Assembly (NCBI RefSeq): GCF_000718165.1
Contig: NZ_JOEY01000003.1
Span: forward strand, 186,001-250,000
From: Streptomyces fulvoviolaceus
Lineage (GTDB): Bacteria > Actinomycetota > Actinomycetes > Streptomycetales > Streptomycetaceae
Reading direction: 5' to 3'
Length of the DNA stretch: 64,000 bases
Under the pieces are notes generated by a model. It was not told the origin of the DNA. It did no database searches and saw only the letters and a program-made list of their open reading frames with translations. Below, in pieces: positions 61,463-64,000 of the stretch. Numbering within the stretch: position 1 is the first letter of the stretch; the number at the start of each line of letters is the position of its first letter. Both the position numbers and the translations under genes were made by a program.

Positions 61463-62098
61463 ATGACCCAGGACAACGTGCGCGTCACCACGGGGTGGGA
61501 ACGTGTCGACCGGTACGTGCTCGACCAGATCCGCGAGCACTCCGTGGCCAACCTCGGCGACGCCCTCGACCGGCTGAACATCGCTGACGGGGGCATCGCG
61601 CCCATCTGGAACGGGGCCAGGGCCGTCGGCACCGCGCTCCCCGTGCTCACCGTCGCGGGCGACAACAAAGCGGTGATCGCCGCACTCGAGCACATCCGCC
61701 CCGGCGATATCCTCGTCATCAACGCCTTCGGCTACGAGGGCCGCGCCATCATCGGCGACAACCTCGCCCAGCGGTTCGACGTGTACGGCGCCGTCGGTGC
61801 GGTTGTCGACGGCTACGTGCGCGACGGCGCGATCATCGAGAAGCTCGGCGTTCCGGTCTTCGCGCGCGGGCTGACGCCCGCCGGCCCCTTCAAGAACGGG
61901 CCGGGCGCCATCGGTGAATCCGTCGCCATCGGTGGGGTCGTGGTGAACCCCGGGGACATCGTCGCCGCCGACGCCGACGGCGTGATCGTCATCCCCCCGC
62001 ACCGCGCCGAGGAGGCCCTTGCGGCGGTCAAGGAGATCGTCGCCCGCGAGGCCGACCTGGACGCCGAGGTCGAGGCGCTGCGGAAGCGGGTCGCCTGA
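61463..62098 (+). CDS. RraA-fold aldolase/decarboxylase-like protein
   Basis: 211 aa from ATG 61463. Class II pyruvate-aldolase-like RraA fold: VANLGDALDRL, the nucleotide/metal-loop segment GYEGRAIIGDNLA, the Arg120-Asp121 pair in VDGYVRDGAI, then DIVAADADGVIVIPPH. The Arg-Asp pair is required for HMG/CHA aldolases and is missing in plain RNase E inhibitors with weak activity, so an enzyme is likely. Its stop shares an A with the ATG of the next gene (TGATG). Confidence 0.85.
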   Translation: MTQDNVRVTTGWERVDRYVLDQIREHSVANLGDALDRLNIADGGIAPIWNGARAVGTALPVLTVAGDNKAVIAALEHIRPGDILVINAFGYEGRAIIGDNLAQRFDVYGAVGAVVDGYVRDGAIIEKLGVPVFARGLTPAGPFKNGPGAIGESVAIGGVVVNPGDIVAADADGVIVIPPHRAEEALAAVKEIVAREADLDAEVEALRKRVA

Positions 62099-63153
62099 TG
62101 GGAACGGTGGGCAGGCTCCGGGTCGCCGTCGCCGCGCCGCTGTCCGAGGAGAACTGCGCGCGCGTCCGGGAGCTGGAGCCGCGGATCGATCTCGTCGTCG
62201 ACCAGGCGCTCCTCCCGCCGATGCGCTGGCCCGCCGACTTCGCCGGCGATCCGGCCTGGCGGCGCACGCCGCGACAGCAGCGCGCATACGAGGTGCTTCT
62301 CGACTCCGCCGACGCGCTGTATGGCATCCCCGACGTGGACCCCTCCGCGCTGGCGCGAGCGGTCCGCGCCAACGGGCGGCTGCGCTGGGTGCACACTATG
62401 GCGGCCGGCGGCGGCAGCCAGGTCAAGGCGGCGGGACTCAGCTCCGAAGAGCTCGACCGGGTCGCGTTCACCACCTCGGCCGGTGTGCACGGGCAGCCGC
62501 TCGCCGAGTTCGCCGTCTTCGGTGTGCTCGCGGGAGCCAAGGACCTGCCCCGTCTGAGCCGCCAGCAGGGCGACCACGAGTGGGGCGGTCGCTGGACGAT
62601 GAGGCTGGTGAGCGAGCAGACCGTGCTCGTGCTCGGCCTCGGTGGGATCGGCCGGGTCGTTGCCGCGAAACTGCATGCGCTGGGCGCGAGGGTCGTCGGT
62701 GCGAGCAGGCGGGACATCGATGTCCCCGGCGTGGCCGAGGTCGTGCATCCCGGCCGTCTCGTCGAGGTGGCGCCCAGGGTGGACGCCGTCGTCAACACGC
62801 TCCCCGGCACCGCGGCGACCGAGCACTTGCTCGACAAGCGGTTCTTCGACGCTCTCCGGCCCGGCGCGACCCTTGTCAATGTCGGGCGGGGGAACGTCGT
62901 CGACGAAGCCGCCCTGATCGACGCCCTCGACCACGGCCGGGTCGGCTTCGCCGCGCTGGACGTCTTCGAGACGGAACCGCTGCCCGCCGACAGCCCGCTC
63001 TGGGACCACGACCACGTGCTGGTGAGCCCCCACACCGCCGCTCTCAGCGCCGCGGAGGACCGTCTCATCGCCGAACTCTTCGCCAGCAACGCCGGCCGGC
63101 TCCTCGACGGACGCGGCCTGCTCAACCGGGTGAACACCGTCGAGTTCTACTGA
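62098..63153 (+). CDS. D-2-hydroxyacid dehydrogenase
   Basis: 351 aa, start inside the RraA stop. Cofactor motif GLGGIGRVVAAKL (residues ~180), catalytic Arg in NVGRGNVVDE, Glu in VFETEPLP and His in SPHTAALS, a full D-isomer-specific set. Probably reduces or oxidises a 2-keto acid released or consumed by the RraA-type aldolase. The loop HTMAAGGGSQVKAAG is the substrate-binding segment. Confidence 0.9.
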   Translation: MGTVGRLRVAVAAPLSEENCARVRELEPRIDLVVDQALLPPMRWPADFAGDPAWRRTPRQQRAYEVLLDSADALYGIPDVDPSALARAVRANGRLRWVHTMAAGGGSQVKAAGLSSEELDRVAFTTSAGVHGQPLAEFAVFGVLAGAKDLPRLSRQQGDHEWGGRWTMRLVSEQTVLVLGLGGIGRVVAAKLHALGARVVGASRRDIDVPGVAEVVHPGRLVEVAPRVDAVVNTLPGTAATEHLLDKRFFDALRPGATLVNVGRGNVVDEAALIDALDHGRVGFAALDVFETEPLPADSPLWDHDHVLVSPHTAALSAAEDRLIAELFASNAGRLLDGRGLLNRVNTVEFY

Positions 63154-63204
63154 CCTGTGAGGACTGTCGAGTTGTGCTGACCGACCGGGGAGGAGACACA
63201 CCCC

Positions 63205-63402
63205 CATGTCCTCACCGGCCGAGTCGCCCTGGTCACCGGTTCCAGCAGTGGCATCGGACTCGGTATCGCCGAGGGACTCGCGGACGCTGGTGCCACGATC
63301 GTCCTCAACGGAGTGGATCCGGACCGTCTGGGGCGACGCGCACCACACTCGCCGCGCGGTTCGGGGACGACCGGGTCGCGGTAGGGGCCTTCGACATCGC
63401 GA
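63205..63402 (+). pseudogene. Short-chain dehydrogenase remnant, frameshifted and truncated
   Basis: One frame encodes [20 protein letters not shown], then [20 protein letters not shown], a clear SDR N-terminus. The sequence then continues in another frame ([20 protein letters not shown]), implying a frameshift near 63330. The catalytic half is missing, as minus-strand EthD coding starts at 63435. No start codon or ribosome site remains; possibly once the third gene of the RraA operon. Confidence 0.72.
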
Positions 63403-63434
63403 ATGGGTGCTCAGCGCAGCCGGCCCGTCGGGTT

Positions 63435-64000
63435 TCAAGGCCGTTGGAAAATGGTCACCTCACGGCTGTAGAGGACGAACGAGCGGGACGGGTCGTAGAA
63501 GCCGTCTGTCTCGGCGGAATGCTCCCGCAGTGACCGCTCGTAGGAGGGGAAGTGGGTTAGCGCCTCGTCCGGGGAGTCGTAGTACAGGGCGGCGACTCCT
63601 TCGTACACGTGCTTGTCCCTGCCGCCGAAGTGGCGCAGTGCCTTTTCGGCTCCTGAGACTTGCCGGTGCTGGACGTAACCGCGCAGCGCCGCCGCTTGTG
63701 GCTCGTCCGACGCCAGCACCTTCTCGTGGGCGGTCTGCCACCGCTCGGTGAAGCTGTCCAGATCCAACCCTTCGGACATGTGAAGGAAGTGCAGCACCTT
63801 CACCTGGCCCTCGTCCTCGGGCGCCGGCGGGGGCATGAGTACCGAAGGACGGGCCAGCAGGGCCAGGGCGCTGGGCATGTCGTTGAAGTGGGCGCCGTCG
63901 GGGCCGATGACCTCGCGTGTGTACGGGGCGGCCATCGTGGCGGCCAGTGCTTCCATGTTCTCGAAGTGCAGCTCGGTGACGGAGTCCCGGCCGAAGTCGG
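63435..64000 (-). CDS. EthD-domain protein (5' end outside the window)
   Basis: At least 188 codons; the frame stays open past 64000 (DFGRDSVTELHFENMEALAA), so the true start lies beyond the edge. The C-terminal half has an EthD/dimeric alpha-beta barrel pattern (VKVLHFLHMSEGLDLDSFTE, RWQTAHEKVL; VAALYYDSPDEALTHF). The N-terminal part (VTELHFENMEAL) looks like the end of a first such unit, so the protein may hold two. EthD-type proteins assist oxygenases or act as small dimeric enzymes; function here is unknown. Confidence 0.72.
   Translation of the reverse strand, partial: DFGRDSVTELHFENMEALAATMAAPYTREVIGPDGAHFNDMPSALALLARPSVLMPPPAPEDEGQVKVLHFLHMSEGLDLDSFTERWQTAHEKVLASDEPQAAALRGYVQHRQVSGAEKALRHFGGRDKHVYEGVAALYYDSPDEALTHFPSYERSLREHSAETDGFYDPSRSFVLYSREVTIFQRP

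Overview
The window is high-GC actinobacterial chromosome, most likely Streptomyces. Codons end almost always in G or C, many starts are GTG or TTG, there are many GntR/LacI/IclR/TetR regulators, and catabolic operons, secreted glycosidases and IS debris sit side by side. No tRNA, rRNA or CRISPR array was seen.

Region 1 (1-13.9 kb) looks like core chromosome: a DoxX membrane protein, an S4 RNA-binding protein, a family-5 uracil-DNA glycosylase, proline iminopeptidase, and a GntR regulator with its likely operator in front of an NCS1 permease and an Asp/Glu-racemase-fold enzyme (ureide or hydantoin-like uptake and conversion). These are followed by a GNAT/RidA pair, a nucleotidyltransferase, an FUSC-type membrane protein, an exo/endonuclease-phosphatase, an amidohydrolase and a DUF899 protein.

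Region 2 (about 13.9-30.4 kb) is a mobile island. An ABC transporter gene is cut just upstream of its Walker A motif, where a Tn7-like transposon begins. It encodes a complete, translationally coupled TnsA-TnsB-TnsC-TniQ module. The TniQ/TnsD-like protein is very large (1087 aa) and ends in two copies of a ~220-residue module. Behind it lie an IS1380 relic, a Cys-rich protein facing an XRE regulator across three palindromic operator-like sites, a DUF6083 protein, a small protein, a compact UvrD helicase and a DUF559/Vsr-like nuclease with a Zn ribbon. Then come ~1.4 kb of broken IS256 and DUF4396 sequence. I could not find the right end of the transposon or the missing front half of the ABC gene.

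Region 3 (30.5-45.4 kb) is carbohydrate use. A LacI regulator with palindromic operators precedes a sugar ABC importer (binding protein and two permeases), a six-hairpin glycosidase, a GH42 beta-galactosidase and a secreted two-glutamate glycosidase with CBM and ricin-like modules. A second LacI regulator with its own palindromes is divergent from a GH36 alpha-galactosidase.

Region 4 (45.5-51 kb) looks like a quinate/shikimate-type route: an IclR regulator, an MHS-family permease, a zinc dehydrogenase, and a dehydroshikimate dehydratase fused to an HPPD-like domain. The permease and dehydrogenase promoters share a 17-bp imperfect palindrome.

Region 5 (51-64 kb) holds a class-3-like aldehyde dehydrogenase and an MpaB-like oxygenase divergent from a TetR gene. 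Next is a minus-strand set (MHS permease, 5-oxoprolinase subunits A/B/C, SDR, aminotransferase, TetR) with a TGAGAAnnnnTTCTCA-type site in two of its promoter regions. The divergent pair is an RraA-fold protein and a 2-hydroxyacid dehydrogenase. An SDR remnant and an EthD-domain gene cut by the window edge end the region.
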